In this document: positions 23,916 through 38,900 of the stretch, piece after piece | How the letters are laid out: each line of letters starts with the position of its first letter | Numbering within the stretch: position 1 is the stretch's first letter | Assembly (NCBI RefSeq): GCF_023053635.1 | Contig: NC_086172.1 | Span: 66,080,681 to 66,144,680, forward strand | DNA: 64,000 bases | Direction: 5' to 3' | From: Elgaria multicarinata webbii | Taxonomy: Eukaryota; Chordata; Lepidosauria; Squamata; Anguidae | Notes under the pieces: model-generated | The model's database searches: none | Seen by the model: the letters and a program-made list of their open reading frames with translations, nothing else | What the model was told of the DNA's origin: nothing | Made by a program: the position numbers and the translations under genes

Positions 23916-26900
23916 TGGGAGAAGAAGGCTTTAGGGTGGATTCCTGCATTGAGCAGGGGGTTGAACTAGATGGCCTTGTAGGCCCCTTCCAACTCTGCTA
24001 TTCTATGATTCTATGACAAAAGAGGTTGATCTGCTGGTGGAAAGTAGAAATGAACTAAGATAGATACCTAAGAGATGCCTACACCAGGTCACTCGCTTGC
24101 AGTCTATTTTTGTTGCAGTCTTCATCTCAGGCTTAATCCTTAGATGGTTGTTGATAGATGCGCCACTTCTTGGTTTCATCATGTGAAATCTAGTACCTTA
24201 TTAAAGAGAGATTAGCTTTCTTTTTATAGTTGGTACTTTTGTTTGGACAAATAAATCATTATATATTGAGATATATGCTACTCAGCCACTGGATTGGAGT
24301 CAGCTTTTCATTTTGTCAAAGGTAGCAACCCCTTAACAGAGATTCCCTTAGAACGCTCCCCTTTGTGGAAACTGGGGGATGTGACTTCTGCTGACGTCCT
24401 TCTCCACCTGCAGGCTCTAGCGCCACTTCACCCACTATTTTCGAGAGTCTGGAGCAATTGGGGGAAGGGAGACATAGGGAGCTGCAAAAAAGGGGAGGAA
24501 TCAACAAAAATTGCTGCTGCTTCCTTCCAACAGGGGAAATGCTCTGCTGGATCAGAAACCTTCAGCAAATGGAAGGTTGCCTTCTGTCCCCAGGAGGCAA
24601 ATATTGAATCCTCATTGTCCCAAACCACCTCCCTTGGCATCAGAAACCTTTCCTTTATTAAGAGTAAAGCTAAGTTGCTCAGTCATTTTCACTCATTCTG
24701 CCACATCTTTCATTACTGGAGCCACCTAAGAAGCAAGATTTGCACATTAAACATACACTCCCCCCGCCCCATTCCCTTCTCATGGATATGAACTTGTACA
24801 GCCCTGGCTATTTTACACCCCGTGGAGATGTCTCTGGTTTTCTTACCTAGGTCCTTTGGCCTTTAAAAAATATGGATGCAAATGAAGATATTCAAAATAA
24901 TGGATATTTTAAAATGTGTGTACATGCATATGTGTGTAGAGGAGCAGTATGAAGAACTTTACCCTATGTAATTTCTGAAAAGACTCATGTATAAGGCCTT
25001 AAGCTGCATAGCACCCATTTTTTTCACTCCTTTATTCAATTCAGCTTCGAGTGCAGAAGATGTTGTGTTTTCATTCAGTATTTGTTGCTGTGCTAAAGAA
25101 AGAACTGTCATTGTTCCTTCTTTTTCCATTGTGGGCTCTGGCACCACCTAAAAGCATACCACAGATAATCAGTGCTCTGTAGATGACAGAATCATTACAA
25201 TAAGGGTAGAGTTGTGATATACCTAAGGACAAGATCCAGGTATCCAAAAACAGAGTTGTCATAGTTTGAGTCCATTCCAATTTTGCACACCTTCTTCTGC
25301 TTTGCTGGAAGTCACTTGAAATCAATACTTGTACGTTTGCCTTGCCTACCTGTGAATTGTCTTTGCTTTCTTTTCTTTTTAATCCAGCTACTGATGCCAA
25401 GGAGCGGCAGCATTGGGTGAGCAGGCTTCAGATATGTACCCAACACCATACTGAAGCAATTGGAAAGGTATTGTCTGAAACACATACTGTAAGTCAAGGA
25501 TGAGGAATGTATGGCCCTCCAGATGTGGTTGGACTGCAGCTCCCAGTGGTCAGGAAGCCTGGGGGTTGCAGTTCAAAACATCTGGAGGGCACCAAGTTGG
25601 GTAATGTATGGGATCAGGCCATGAATCTGTGTACTCATAGATATGAAAAAGCAGATGAATTAGATTTGTAATGCATGTCACTTCTATTGGCCAACACCAA
25701 CACCCAGCCCCGCCCCACTTGCTTCCAGAGCACAGTCATTAACAGTGGAGTGGGCAGAGCCAATAAATCTCCTCATACATTTAATGCTGGCTGTACATCT
25801 AGCTGTACAAAGGGGGCATTTGCCCCAGGTCCCAACAAGCATTTTGTGTATGTATGAGCATGTGACAGCCCTGCCCCCCACTCAAATTCCATTGCCCCAG
25901 GCCCCCATATTCCTCTGGGGGGCCCTGCCATTGTGCCATGTGGCAAAATGATAATTTATGTTATTGTTTCTATGTGTGTATATATAAGTGTTTGGTTCAG
26001 GTTTGGATTTGCTGTGGCCAATTCTTTTATTTACAGGAAATGGTAAGTGGGAGGGGGGAGTTAGAATGGTGAGTAATGTGAATGGTGTCGCCTGATTGGT
26101 TGGTTGATTTGAATGGCAAGAGAAGAGGGGGAGTGAGAGACAGTTAAGGGGTTTGGCAGTTAGAGTTAGTCAATCAGGGTTATCGAGTTAGTGACAGTAG
26201 GAGTGGGTGAGGTTTAGTAGAGGCTTGCTTAAGGATAGTATTAAGAAAGTGGGGTTATAGGATTTGGAGGTGGTTAGTATTCCATGGGAGGTTGAGGGAG
26301 GGAGGTGTATGTGGATAAAGTAGAATAATCTTAAAGTGTCTTTTAAAGTATTTTTCTATATGACTAAACTTTATTCTTATTATGTTTAACAACCACGTCC
26401 GCTCAGTCATATGCGTTACTTCAGGTGGACAATACACAGGCACACTCACACACAAAAGTCTGTTATTCCCTCATTCTTTTAGAAGATAAAGAAAAGGGTG
26501 GTGGCAGCGAAGGAAGGGTTAAACAGAGCCTGGTGACATCACACGCCAGCTTCCGCTCTTGATGGAGTGCTGGAGGTTGCTTCTGCTAGCACTATGTCAA
26601 TGGCGTAAGCAGGGCGGCAGTATAAGGTAATGCTCAACGTCAGCATGCCCATCTTTCCTAAACCATATCACTGCAGCATGGCTAGTAGATCGGATTTCAT
26701 AACTGGAAAAAGTGGCTCACTGCATTCTGTTTCAATTACTTGCAAACAAGCATTAGCCAGCCTTCAGAGGAAAATACAGGTTGCAACCTGCTACTAAACG
26801 TTTCCAAAATAATTGAAAAAATACTAAGGCTCTGTAGTATTTTTTTAAGTTTGATCTTTGGAAACTTTCTTGGGTGTGCTCTAAACCCCATCATTGTCAG

Positions 26901-29900
26901 TGGAGCTATTCTGGAGCCAGCCAAGTTTCACTGCAATGAAGGTAAACAAAGTAGAGAAGAGTGTGCGTTCTGTTTTATACAATGAAAGTTAGGGAGCAGC
27001 TCTGATGGATGCCAATGGTGGGGTCTGAAAAATATTTAGTGTTTAGTCAAGGCCTGAGTATATTTATAACTTAGCTAATGCTCAGGTTTTTCTCAATCCT
27101 TGATTGCATATTCTAATACTATAACTACATTCTTAATACCATGTGTAGGTTAGCAGGGTGGAGACTTAAGAATTAATTCTCAAGTATTTCCTAATATGTA
27201 TGTTCCTTCACCAGAACAATCCTCCTCTGAAATCCCGCAGCTTCTCTCTTGCATCTCAAGGAAGTGGTTCTCCTGGTGTGCAGAGAAGGCCCAGCCAAAA
27301 TGCAGCCTCCTTTTTTAATGTTGGCCATCACAGGTTGCCAACAGGGAAAAGAATTCCCATTCTTCAACCAGATCATTTAATTGATGTACGAGAGGTTAGT
27401 ATAAATCAAAACTTTTGCTACTCTGCTTGGAAGACTGGTTTGCCTTTGGAAGTTTTGGAAGCCCCTGTACCATCTGAAAATCAATGCAATCATTTCTGTG
27501 GGAACCCATAGTGAAAGCTTCTAAATAATTAAAGGCACCCACGCTTACCCACTCCTTAGCATTCTGTGGTGGTTCCAGGCTTTTCTATTTAATCTGATTT
27601 GATGTAGCTAAGAAAATTTACTACACAGAACAAAGAAACTTCCTAGAGCTACAAACATAACAATATTGCCTCTTGTTTTGGGTTATATAGTGTGTAGGTT
27701 ATCACTCTAGTTGCATGCTGGGATTGCAGCTTGAAAGTAGTATATGTGCTTCCCAGTGATGTTACTTTCTTGTGGTATACATAGATGTTGAGGAATTGAG
27801 AGCAATGTCTTGTATATGACTTGCCTAATAGTAAATTATCAACTTCTACAATATTAACAGCATTTAGGGCTTATTTAGAAGTTACTTTGCCCTTAAATTT
27901 CTACCCATGAAAAGATTAACAATGGCCACTGGGCTCATAGGCTTCCTCCTCAGTAGGCTGGCTTACATGATCACTGCAGCCCACTGTGGCTTGCTTATTT
28001 ATTTAAACCACAGTGGGTTGTGGTGCGTGCTGGCAGGCATTTTGAATATTTGAAACATGGTGGGTGAGCACTGTGGCAGGCAGGCTAGAATATGGGTTGT
28101 GAGGGGTTTGTTAACCACACCACCAACCCACATTCGCTGGGTTTGTCTGGCACAATAAGCCACTGTGTCTGCCCATTGTAGCTTGAATATTCAAAATGGC
28201 CACCGGCACAACCCACCCACCCCACCCATCATGGCTTAAGCTGCAGTGATCATGTGAATCAGGTCGTTCCCTCCCTGCCTGCCCTCATGGGTAGAAAGTC
28301 AGTAACAAACCACTGGAGTAGTATTATACTAGTAACTCCTTCAATATTTTTTCCACCTTTGTCTAAACTTTTGGGTAGATAAACCCTTGAAAAGTAGCAA
28401 CAATTTTTTATTTAGTTTTTAATTGTGCCATTCTCTTTCCCTGTGTTAATATCTTACTGTTTGCAATGATTTTGATCTATCGTAGTATTGGAAGAAAGGA
28501 AGATGTCACAGTGTACCTTTCTTCCTTTCCTTCTCCAAAGCCTATTATTAAGGATTTCTTTTTATCATTGGGGGGGGGGGGGGGAAATCTGACTTGCTTC
28601 AGGAACATGACAAAACTGTGTAGACCAACCCTCAGATGACCTGAATCTTTTTTACATCTTGTAGTATTGACTTACGCTAGATAGGTGTCGCTTTGCAGTA
28701 TACCTTGAGTGACTCATTCAGTAATTAGGGCAGGCTATGGAAGAGCATTTATAGTGCTTACCTCAGTCCTTGTACATCAACTGTTAAGGCTACTGTGAGA
28801 TAGCTGTAAAGTAAAACATACAGTTTACATAGGAACCTGGTGTGTACAGCTTGGGTTTGCAAGAGTTCTAGCATCCTTCAGGCAGTAATCCTTTTTCATT
28901 TTAGCTCTTAGTGAACAATGTGTAATGCTAAGACTGAGTGCAGGCATAATGTTTCCTGATTTCTTCTTAAGAGATAAGGTGTGCCCCAGACAGTCTCCCT
29001 CTCCCTTCTCCTCTTCCTCCTTGGGCTCACAGGCTCCTCCTCATTCTTCTCAAATTATGCCCCCCCCCCCCCAGCATAGTTTTACAGCACCAGCTATAGT
29101 TAGCATTATATCTGCATCCCATTGAAGACTAACCATAATTTGAAAGGATGGTTAAGAGCAGGTTCCAAACACTGGCTTTGAGCGAACTATGGTTAGTACT
29201 CCGTTTGGTGCAGATGTAACCCTTCAGTTAGGGCTGAAAGGGAGTTGAGAGTTTGAATGGGAGAGAAAACAAAGGAGGGAGGAAAAGAGCTTGCAAATCT
29301 GAAATTGATTTAGACTGATGGCCACCTTTCGAAGGTAGAAAGTTGGAATATTTTTTTTTTTTTTTTGGATTTCAGTTCTGATTCTCCCCCACCCGCTCCC
29401 CCAATTATAAAGTTTTTCTTCATAAATATGGTGGGTTGAACATAAGCTGAGGGGTTTTCTACATGTCCCCAGATTTCTTTGCCAGCAAGATCAGTTCCGT
29501 GTTGCATTAAGTGTAGCCCTAGAAAATAATTGATGTACCATATAAAAAGGGGTGGGGAAAGAAAAGAAGAATTTTATTTTGCTAAGATTATTACTCTTCT
29601 GAATGGATGATTTGGCACCTTTCTGGAACTGCCATCACACATTGAACAATATTCAGCTCGCCTTTCCTTTCCTATAGACTCGGATGAGCAGTTCCTTCCT
29701 ATTACATTGTAGTATACAAGTGCTGTTCACTGGTGATTGCTAAGGAACAAGTTGTTTCGAAGAGCTCCCGTGCCTGCTGACCTGTGTAGTCTCAAAGCTA
29801 CAAAATATAGCTTACTGAAAGCAGAATCTGCCACCCAAATGACTTGAGTCATGCATGCTGTAATGTAATAATTAATCCATTTTCATTAAACCTTTTGTTT

Positions 29901-32900
29901 AGTTTGGGTGCTTGAGGGGTTAAGATTATCACAAGTTTAGATAATCAACAAGGAATGCTCTTTCTTGTTGATTATTGGTTACATTGGCACACATGAATTT
30001 GACTGATAATGAGTTTTAGGTAATTGAGGGTTCAGCTAAAATCTCAGTCTTTTATGTCTTGTTTGTCTGTAGAAGATGTCTCAAGCTGAGGGACAGCAGA
30101 GAGACTTGATAAGAAGCATAGAATGCCTTCCTGCCTCTGGTCATCTTTCTTCTTTGGACCAAGACCTGTTGATGCTCAAGGCAACCTCCATGGCAACAAT
30201 GAATTGCTTAAATGACTGTTTTCACATTCTCCAGCTACAGCATGCATCACAACAGAAGGGATCCTTATCTACTGGTGAGTTATGATTGCTCTGTTTTGTT
30301 TTAATTTAATACAGGAATAGAATCAAAGCCATGTATTTTATTTTCATTGATGATTCTAAGGGTAGTGTCCAACAGGGCCGCTCATCCTCCTCTAGTTCTG
30401 TTGCACTCGCAGAAGAACACACTGCTTATGCATTGGGTCTTTGGCTCCTCTTAAAATAAGCCCTGAAATGAGACAAAACATAGGAGGCAGTTCCATTGAC
30501 CTGTCCCATCTTGGAAATGAGCATTTCCACTTGTTTTGGTTTTTTTTTTTAGAAACACCAAAGCCCCATTGCATAAGCAATGAGTCCCATGAGTGCACAG
30601 GCACAATAGGATACTATACTGTGCAACTATTAATAGTCTCAGGTATGCCGTTCTTCGTAATGCAAGCTCCTTTATAGAAATTACCCTGCGTTTAAGATTA
30701 TGCTAGGTTTAGCCAGCTGTTCTTGTTTCAGAAGGATGTCAGATCATATGAGAAACTAACATCCATGTAAAAGCACTATGAATGGATGAGAAAATATTGC
30801 ATTAGGGTTGAATCAAGATTTTGAAATAAATGAAGAATTGTAGCAAGTTGAAGACATTGGATTGCATATGGAAAACACTGTTTGTAGGAAGCATGTTTTG
30901 AATAACTGTGATATGTTAGACTCCTGATGTTCATGGAAAGCTGTTCATTACCTAATAAGCAACTTTATATAAAACGGATTCTTTTTGTGTTGGTTTGCTC
31001 CAATGGAATTAGACTGCCAAGCATGAAGGAGACAAACCAGCATATTTCACTAGGTTTTAATGACTTAAGGTGGCATTTCTATTTCTGGTAGGCTTGTGTG
31101 ATGGGGTTGGGAGTGAGGTACACTGCAAAATCGTAAAGACAAGTATTCATGACTCATTTGCATAACTGAGTCTGAGAAATGTGTGAGAATTTTGATTAAT
31201 TAGTCAATTAGTCATGTGGATATGCTGACATGTGTTGAAGATACTATGGACTGCCTAAATACCAAATGAGGACATACTATGTCCCTGGCAGCACAGCTTG
31301 TCATGTTGTGTGATCATGGTTAAAAAGCCACCCAAGAACGCTGCAACAGCCCATGCATTTTGACCCCTTTATTAATCACGGCAAGAAGCTACCCTGGCCG
31401 TGTTTGCATGACACAACAAGCCACGCTGCCAAGGATAGTTATATTAACCCCCTCCTGGTCTGTGCATGGTGGTTAACAAGCCACCATGGCTTATTAACCA
31501 CCACCCCCAATCATGCAAACCAGGTCACTGTGTGGATGGAGCTTACAACTGAGGTTCTGCATTACATTCTTTGGTGGTGAATGAAGCATTTTTCAAGTCT
31601 TTCTATATTCAAAGCTGAATTATAAAGCAGACTTTTAAAGATCTCCTTATGCATCAGAAGTTGGTAGCACTAAGTACTGACCATATGTTCTTCTCCTTAT
31701 TGAGACTAGAGCAGAAAACCTTCAATAACTCTTCTATACTTGATTTGAAAACTGAAAAGGAGTGTCTTCTCCCATATGTGACTGCTTGATTCCCAAGATA
31801 ATCTTGGGATGTTCTACTCTGGTACCATGGGTGGCTACCATGGAAAGGGCCTTTTCTGTAGCAGCTCTTCTATCCATAGAATGCTTCTTCCAGGGTGATC
31901 TGTCTGGCATCTTCATTGTATTCATTTAGATGCTGGGTTAAGAAACTCTTCTTCCAGTTTGCATTCAATTTTTAATCTGTTGCTCTGATTATTAATTTTA
32001 CTGCTGGCTCTTCCATATTTTTGACATTTTTAAATTTTTAATATTTTGATATTTTTATTGTATTTATTGTTTTGGTGTTTTGTTTTGTGACTGTACCATC
32101 CCAAGGGCATTTGCAAGTTGGGCGGTATATACGTTTAATAAAACAGAGCAATGATTTATATGCATAATGGGGTCGGGGGGAGAGGGGGGAAGAAACATTT
32201 AAATGTCTTCAGTACTTTGGACGCTTTGCTGCAATCAGTCTGCATTTTAGCAATGAGGTATGTTCAGTCAGTCTAGATATCTGCTGTTACTCCCCAAGGT
32301 CTGTGCATGGCCTAATACTAAGCTCAGAATCCAACACAGCAGGCAGAAGATGCCAAGTTATCAGTAATGTTTATGTCCCAGCATAACGATTCCTTTATTC
32401 AAGTTTATGTATGTGTTTCTTTTAATAGGGCTTTATTAGAGTCTACACACACTTGCCTTTGAGAACAGAATGGAACATTTTCATTATTGATGAGGAATTG
32501 TATCCATTCCGATAGAGTAGCTAGGGGGTAATTGGAGACACCAGAATCATTAAACAAATGGGTGACAGTTTTCCTAACGCTGCAGCTTTTATTTTCAAGC
32601 AACTGTTATTTATTTAACAGAGCACACCGCTGCTTCAGCTGCGCAGAGGTGTGGATTCCTCCCCCCCCCACACACACAAAAAACCCAAAAGCAGTGGCAG
32701 AAAATACATTCTTTAGTTCTAGCCTTACTTCCTAGAAGTCAATTTCAGTTTGCAATTGTTTTTCCTTAGTGGTATTGCTAGAATGTTGATGCAGCAACAT
32801 GTCCGAAGGGATTATGTAACAATCCGGTCTTATTGGGTTCTTTATCTGGTGTCTGATTACACCTTTCATAACACTATCTCCTTCTCCTCCAAAGCAAGTT

Positions 32901-35900
32901 GTGTGTGTCGTCAATGCCCAATCACAGGCCTCATTCTAATGTTCAGAGGAGGTGGTGTTCTCCTGCTCCTACCTTTTTTTGTTGTGGCTGAGCGAGTTCA
33001 GTTGCTTTTAATCTTTTTTTTTAGGAGGAGGGGGGAGGGTAAAGCTGTCTAATGACAACGACCTTTTTTTAAAAGAAACTAAACACTTACAATATGAGCA
33101 AGTTTCAGCGTAAACACTCTTTTGCTTCAGGAACAACTATCAGTTGGTTGGAACCAAAGCTCTCCCTGCCAAACCACTTCAAAAATGGAGCAGATCAGAA
33201 TTTCTCAGCAGATGAAAACAAGCCATCATCTGTCATGGAGGACCAGTCCATTTCGGATTCCAGTCAGCTAACCAGGGTAAGGTAACATGAAAGTCCCAAC
33301 TCTGTGTTTTGTTTTGATTTTCCTTCGCTTTATTTAAGGAACTTCTCTGCCATCTCAGAGGCAACTAGTATTGAATCATTAAAAAAAAGCATAGTGTCTG
33401 TGTTTGACTTCAGTACAGAAGAAATAACACAGTACCATTGTAGGTAACATTTTCTACCTTGTAGCAGATTTTCTTTGATCATTAACAAGTGTAGGAGGAA
33501 GCATGGAAAATTGAGCATGAATAAAAGTAATGTTTAAATGAATTAATTTTTCAGCACAGTTAAGTACGGCTATAAAGTAATAATCAGGTTAAACAGTGAA
33601 AAACCTTCCAGGTACAAAGCAAAATCTGTCAGGAGAAAATAAGAGGGAATTTGGATATTTTTTAGCAAGAGTTTGATTCACTTAATCTAGATATAGAAAG
33701 CATTCTTAAAACTTAACAGCATGTTAGACTATTAAAGCTGTGACATGGTGGGAGATTCTATTGCAAAACTAGATTTTTAATATAAATATATATATTTGAA
33801 AGGGTATTTTTAAAAGCTTGGGAAGCCCAAATTATAAAGTTTATAAATAGAGAAATTGGTATAGATTTGTTTTTTTGTCATAACCATTTCTGACATAGGC
33901 ATGATTTTCAGGAGCCCTCTTTTGAACGAAAAATTATAACGGGAGGGTTGTCAAAAAAAAAATCTTCCTCTTGCTAAAAATGAGAATTTAGAGACTGCTT
34001 ACCAGCTTGATTAAAGTTATGTGTGTGTATGTTTCAATTTGAAAATTAATTCTGGAATTTCAAGGTAGTTTCTTCTTGAATCAGATTGTTCCAAACAGGA
34101 AATTGTGTGTAAATATGTGGCAGTGGAATAATGGGGGTAAGGAGTGTTAATGAACTTGTTGAAAACTCATCAGCTGTTAGCAACCGGAAGAGATAATGCA
34201 AGGGGAGAGGCTTTCCCTCTCCCTCTCCCCCCACCCCCCTGCTGCTTGCTGTTTCCATTCTGATGATTGGTATTTATAGCTTTTCTTTGCTTCTTACTCG
34301 TTACTACCATGCTATTTGCTAGGAAATGGTCTCTCCCCACTACACCCTGTTGCTCACAGCATTTGACAGCTTTATTGCTACCTGAAAAAGTTGCTGAATT
34401 GTACTTGCAGAGACCTGATGCCCAACCCCTCTTTCGGTGAAGCAGGGCTACTCCACACCCAAGCATTCCTGACTGATGAACATTGATAATAACAGGGGAG
34501 AATACAGCCTAGGACCAGAATATAGTGTGCCATGAACAGAGAGCTTGACGGAATAGGAAGGAATACAAATGCAAGGAAGTAGACAAATAAATAGGAGAAC
34601 TGTTTCAGTAAGATGAAACTATGCAAGTTTAGACCAAAAAAAAATGTCCTACAACTCTCAGTATTCCCCAGCCAGCCATGCTAAGCTGGAAAATGCTGGG
34701 AATTGTAGGACATTTTTTTGTCCACATCTGCATAGGATTGCACCATAGAATACTTAAAGTGAAACTAGTCCAGCATCAGGCTTTTCAGCCATAGTTGGTT
34801 TCATCACCATTGGCTCTGCTGCCCTTGCTCCCTGCCAATATCACTAAGCCGCTTTCCGCAACAGCAGCTATCCTGAGGTGATTTACAGTAGTAAAAGTCA
34901 TATAAAAACTGATATGGTAATAAAACTGCAAACATACATAAAAACAACAAGTACCAGCATTAGTCAGCATTGAGCAGAGGGTAGTTTGCCACTCTGTTGC
35001 AAGATCATGGGCATTTACTCTTTGACTACAGCCTTACGAGATTTCAGACTGCAAAGTTCAGACTATTGTGTGTTATGGGGAGAACTAGTGTGGCGAAGCT
35101 CGAACTTGCTGGCCAACTAGATCTGCTGGACACCAGCTGATAAGCCAGGCCGTATGTTCAACCAAGCAGGAAGTGTAATAAACAAATAAACAAACCAAGA
35201 CAACTAGCTAGTCAGAGTTGTGGAGGAAATTCCTCAAAGTCTTATATAGTGATAAAATAAAATCTAAGCGTGCAAGTAACATCTAAGTGTGCAAATCTAA
35301 GCGTGCTAATTGGAGGCTCTAGAGGGAGGAGAGAACATAAATGGAAAGTTCTTGCATGTTTCTCAGGGCCTAGTAGAGCAGGGTGTCTGTCAGCATATAA
35401 GTTTGAGAGATAGTTCAATAGGACATGAAGACAAAGAATAAATACTTACATACTTTATGAATATCTCAAACAAGTATTGTGGAATATGGAGGGAAACAGA
35501 ATTGTATGTTTGAATAATCTGTTCAAACTGTGTTGCTTCTCCAGTCAAAATAGTATCGCAAGAAGTTTGTTTTCACTGAACTGGCAAATTACTCTTTAGG
35601 AAAGTCATAGTCGCCAAGTGGTTAGGACTCTTTTCTGTGAAATTTGTTGTCTTGTCTGCCTTTGTCTTCAGCCTGCCTCTTCCACATCCAGAATAAGAGA
35701 GGTGAGACATGATACTGAATATATAATTCCCTGTGTGCCATAGGAGCTAGTAGACCTTTGAGTCTGCCAAGCTGGGTTGTCTTACTAAACTCACCTGCTG
35801 TGCTTGGCCTATAATGGTTTTATAGTTACTTGGCCCACTTAGGACAATCAGCAGTTCCTTCTGGGAAAGTAGACTGCCAGCCGAACTGCTCAGGTGAAAT

Positions 35901-38900
35901 ACTAAATATCTGCTAGCTTTGTTCAGAAACTGGAAATAAAATCCATATTTTACAGTTTACTTTTTATCACAACGTCCAGAGGGAGGAGGGGGCAAGTGAA
36001 TCTCTGTAGGCTGGAAAGTGACAGCATAACAAATTACTTAGGGTGCTGGTTTTAATGAAAATAAAAGCGTTAGCTGATTAAAGTTACGGTCTGGTACATA
36101 CTTGCACAGAAGTCTCATTGAACTCTTTGGAATTTAAACTACTGATTATACATGTATAAGGGCTGTTAATCAATTAAACCTTGGTGACTTGCTTGGTATC
36201 ACTCGCGACAAATTATTGCTTGAGAAATGATTGATCTCCTGTAGGATTTGGGAGGATGATCAAGCTGTCATGTCTGGGAGAAAGTGGGTTTACAGTTATA
36301 ACTTTTGAATTATAAATTATTCGAAGTGTCATTTGTTTTTGCTAGGAACCAGAGGAAATAAACCCAGATGAGGAACTAGAGGATACATGTGACAATAAAG
36401 AGGATGACCTTGGAGCCGTGGAAGAACAGCGTAGTGTTATCTTGCATCTCCTGTCTCAACTCAAACTTGGCATGGACTTAACAAGAGTAAGTGACTAAAA
36501 CATTAATCATTCTGAAATCGAGAAGAGTGTACTTCTGTAAACTGGAGGATGACCCTGCTACATCTGGATTTCTCCAAAGAGCTTAATTAACTTGGATTTT
36601 ATCAATCACACCAATAGAGGAGCAAAAAAACCACACCAACTCTCTCCCCTCCACTCTAACCTCATATTGAAGACATGCCTTCTAAATGAATTGAAACAAG
36701 CCTCTTCATTTCCTTTTGGAATCCACACATTTTAAGTGTGTTCATGAGAGAGAGAGAACATGAAATTTTCATGGTGGCTGCATTCGATTGTCATGATAAC
36801 CCATTGTGGGTTATCGTGTCATCTGATGGGATATTTTTCAACCCACGATGGCTTATTTGGCCAAAATAACCCACTCTAATAACCCATGGTCTGCAGAATG
36901 GATTATTTAAATCATCATGGGTTATTGTGTCATCTGGTGGTCATGATGGATTATTTTGGCCAGCTAGACAGCTGTAGGGCAAGAATGGCAGAACCCCCTG
37001 CCGCTCTTGCACAGCAGGGTGTGATGGCTATTCGGGAGCGCAGCCAAGCCACTGCCCATACCCTCCCCGGATTCCTGACAATTGGTTAAGCTGGTTAGGG
37101 CTAATGGGAGTTGAAATCCAAAACATCTGGGGGTCACCAGGCTGGAGGATGCTGCTCTACAAGGTTTTCAGTTGTATTTGTTATCTTCTGGTTGTGTACA
37201 AGCCTTATGAAAGAGGTAATATATATAAAAAAATTAAAAGCAGCCAATCTACCACTGTCATTTATACTATGACTGCATTCTCTAAAAAGCCTTTCTTGTG
37301 TTTGTACTAGTGCTATGCACTTCAGTTACAAAAAGTATTATATGTTTCTTTCCCCATCATCTGTTTGCTTTATAGCTGAAGTTTTATGTGTCCTCGGTGT
37401 TTGAATTAATATAACTTTCTCTCCTCATTGCAGGTGGTTCTTCCCACTTTTATTTTAGAGAAACGCTCTTTGTTGGAAATGTATGCCGACTTCATGTCCC
37501 ATCCAGATCTCTTCATTGCAATTTCAAGTGGCACCAGCCCCGAAGAGAGGATGATCCGCTTTGTTGAGTATTACCTCACTTCTTTTCATGAAGGTCGCAA
37601 AGGAGCAATTGCGAAAAAACCATACAATCCGATCATCGGGGAAACGTTTCACTGCTCGTGGAAGATGGCGAAGAGCCACGTGCCATCTGACACAAATAGT
37701 AACTCTTCTTCCCAGTCCCTCTCTGAGCAAGTGACTGTCTCAGAGGAGTCACAGGACCAAGCAGAGTTGGACAGTTACACAGTCAGATTTGTAGCGGAAC
37801 AAGTGTCTCATCATCCTCCAGTCTCAGGGTTTTATGCAGAATGTGGAGAGAGGAAGATGTGTGTTAATGCTCATGTCTGGACAAAAAGTAAATTCCTAGG
37901 CATGTCAATAGGAGTGACTATGGTTGGAGAAGGTGAGTGAAAATGTTGTCATTGACCACCTCCCATTTGTGTAATGAATTAACTGGAAATACAAGCCTGA
38001 TCGCTATGAAAGCCACTTCATATAAAACATCTTTGATGTCTTGAGGATTGCCTATACCATTCATCTTAATCCTAGCGGTGAGCAAGCTTGTCAGATACCA
38101 TGGTCTATCTTGGAGATCATGAGTTGGTGACTTAGATCACAGTTGGCCAACATCTGGAGGGCCACTAGTTGCCTGGTTCGAGTATTATTTGAATATTAGT
38201 TATTACCTGGTTCGAGTATTATTTGAATATCAGAAGCAGAGATTCGGGAGACAGTACTTCATGTTGTCTATATCTGGGCTAATCCAAAGACTTGATAAAT
38301 GGGATTTTTTTTTGTAAAGGCTCACATTGGTGTTTGACAAAATAATGGGTTTAGCCTATAGGGTGACCATGTAGAAAGGAGGACAGGGCTCCTGTATCTT
38401 TAACAGCTGTATTGAAAAGGGAATTTCAGCAGGTGTCATTTGTATGCATGCAACACCTGGTGAAATTCCCTCTTCATCACAACAGTTAAAGCTGCAGGAG
38501 CCCTGCCCTCTTTTGTCTCTGGTCACCCTAGTTTATCTGAATAGGAATTTCTAGTTGGCTTGAGGGTAGGATAATGAGTCCTTTTTCTTCATAGACACTG
38601 CACTTTGGGACACTGTAGAGAAGCCTTCTGCAACCTAGCGACTTCCAGGCACGTTGGAGTAAAACTTCCGTCATCCTCAGTCAGCATTGAACATGCTGGC
38701 TTGGAGTGATGGGAGTTTTAGCCCAATACATCTGGGTGGCATTTTCTAGAGGTCCACAGAGCGTTCTAGCCCCTGCCCTCGAGCAGGGAAGCTCCATGCG
38801 CTATGTATACCTAGAGAATAAGCAGACGCCTTTCCCTTCAATTCCTTTTTAACTGCCACTTCAGGAGCACAATTGGAAACTATTCCTAGAACTTGGGGCC

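Noticed and set aside
24294-24791. 165-codon open frame on the + strand in OSBPL11 intron 3
   Set aside because: No recognisable domain, no splice sites or neighbours supporting it, and overlapping open frames on the other strand; best read as chance in GC-richer DNA.
26100-26290. Telomere-like repeat (GTTAG/GGTTA words)
   Set aside because: The words are irregular and not in tandem; simply GT-rich sequence.
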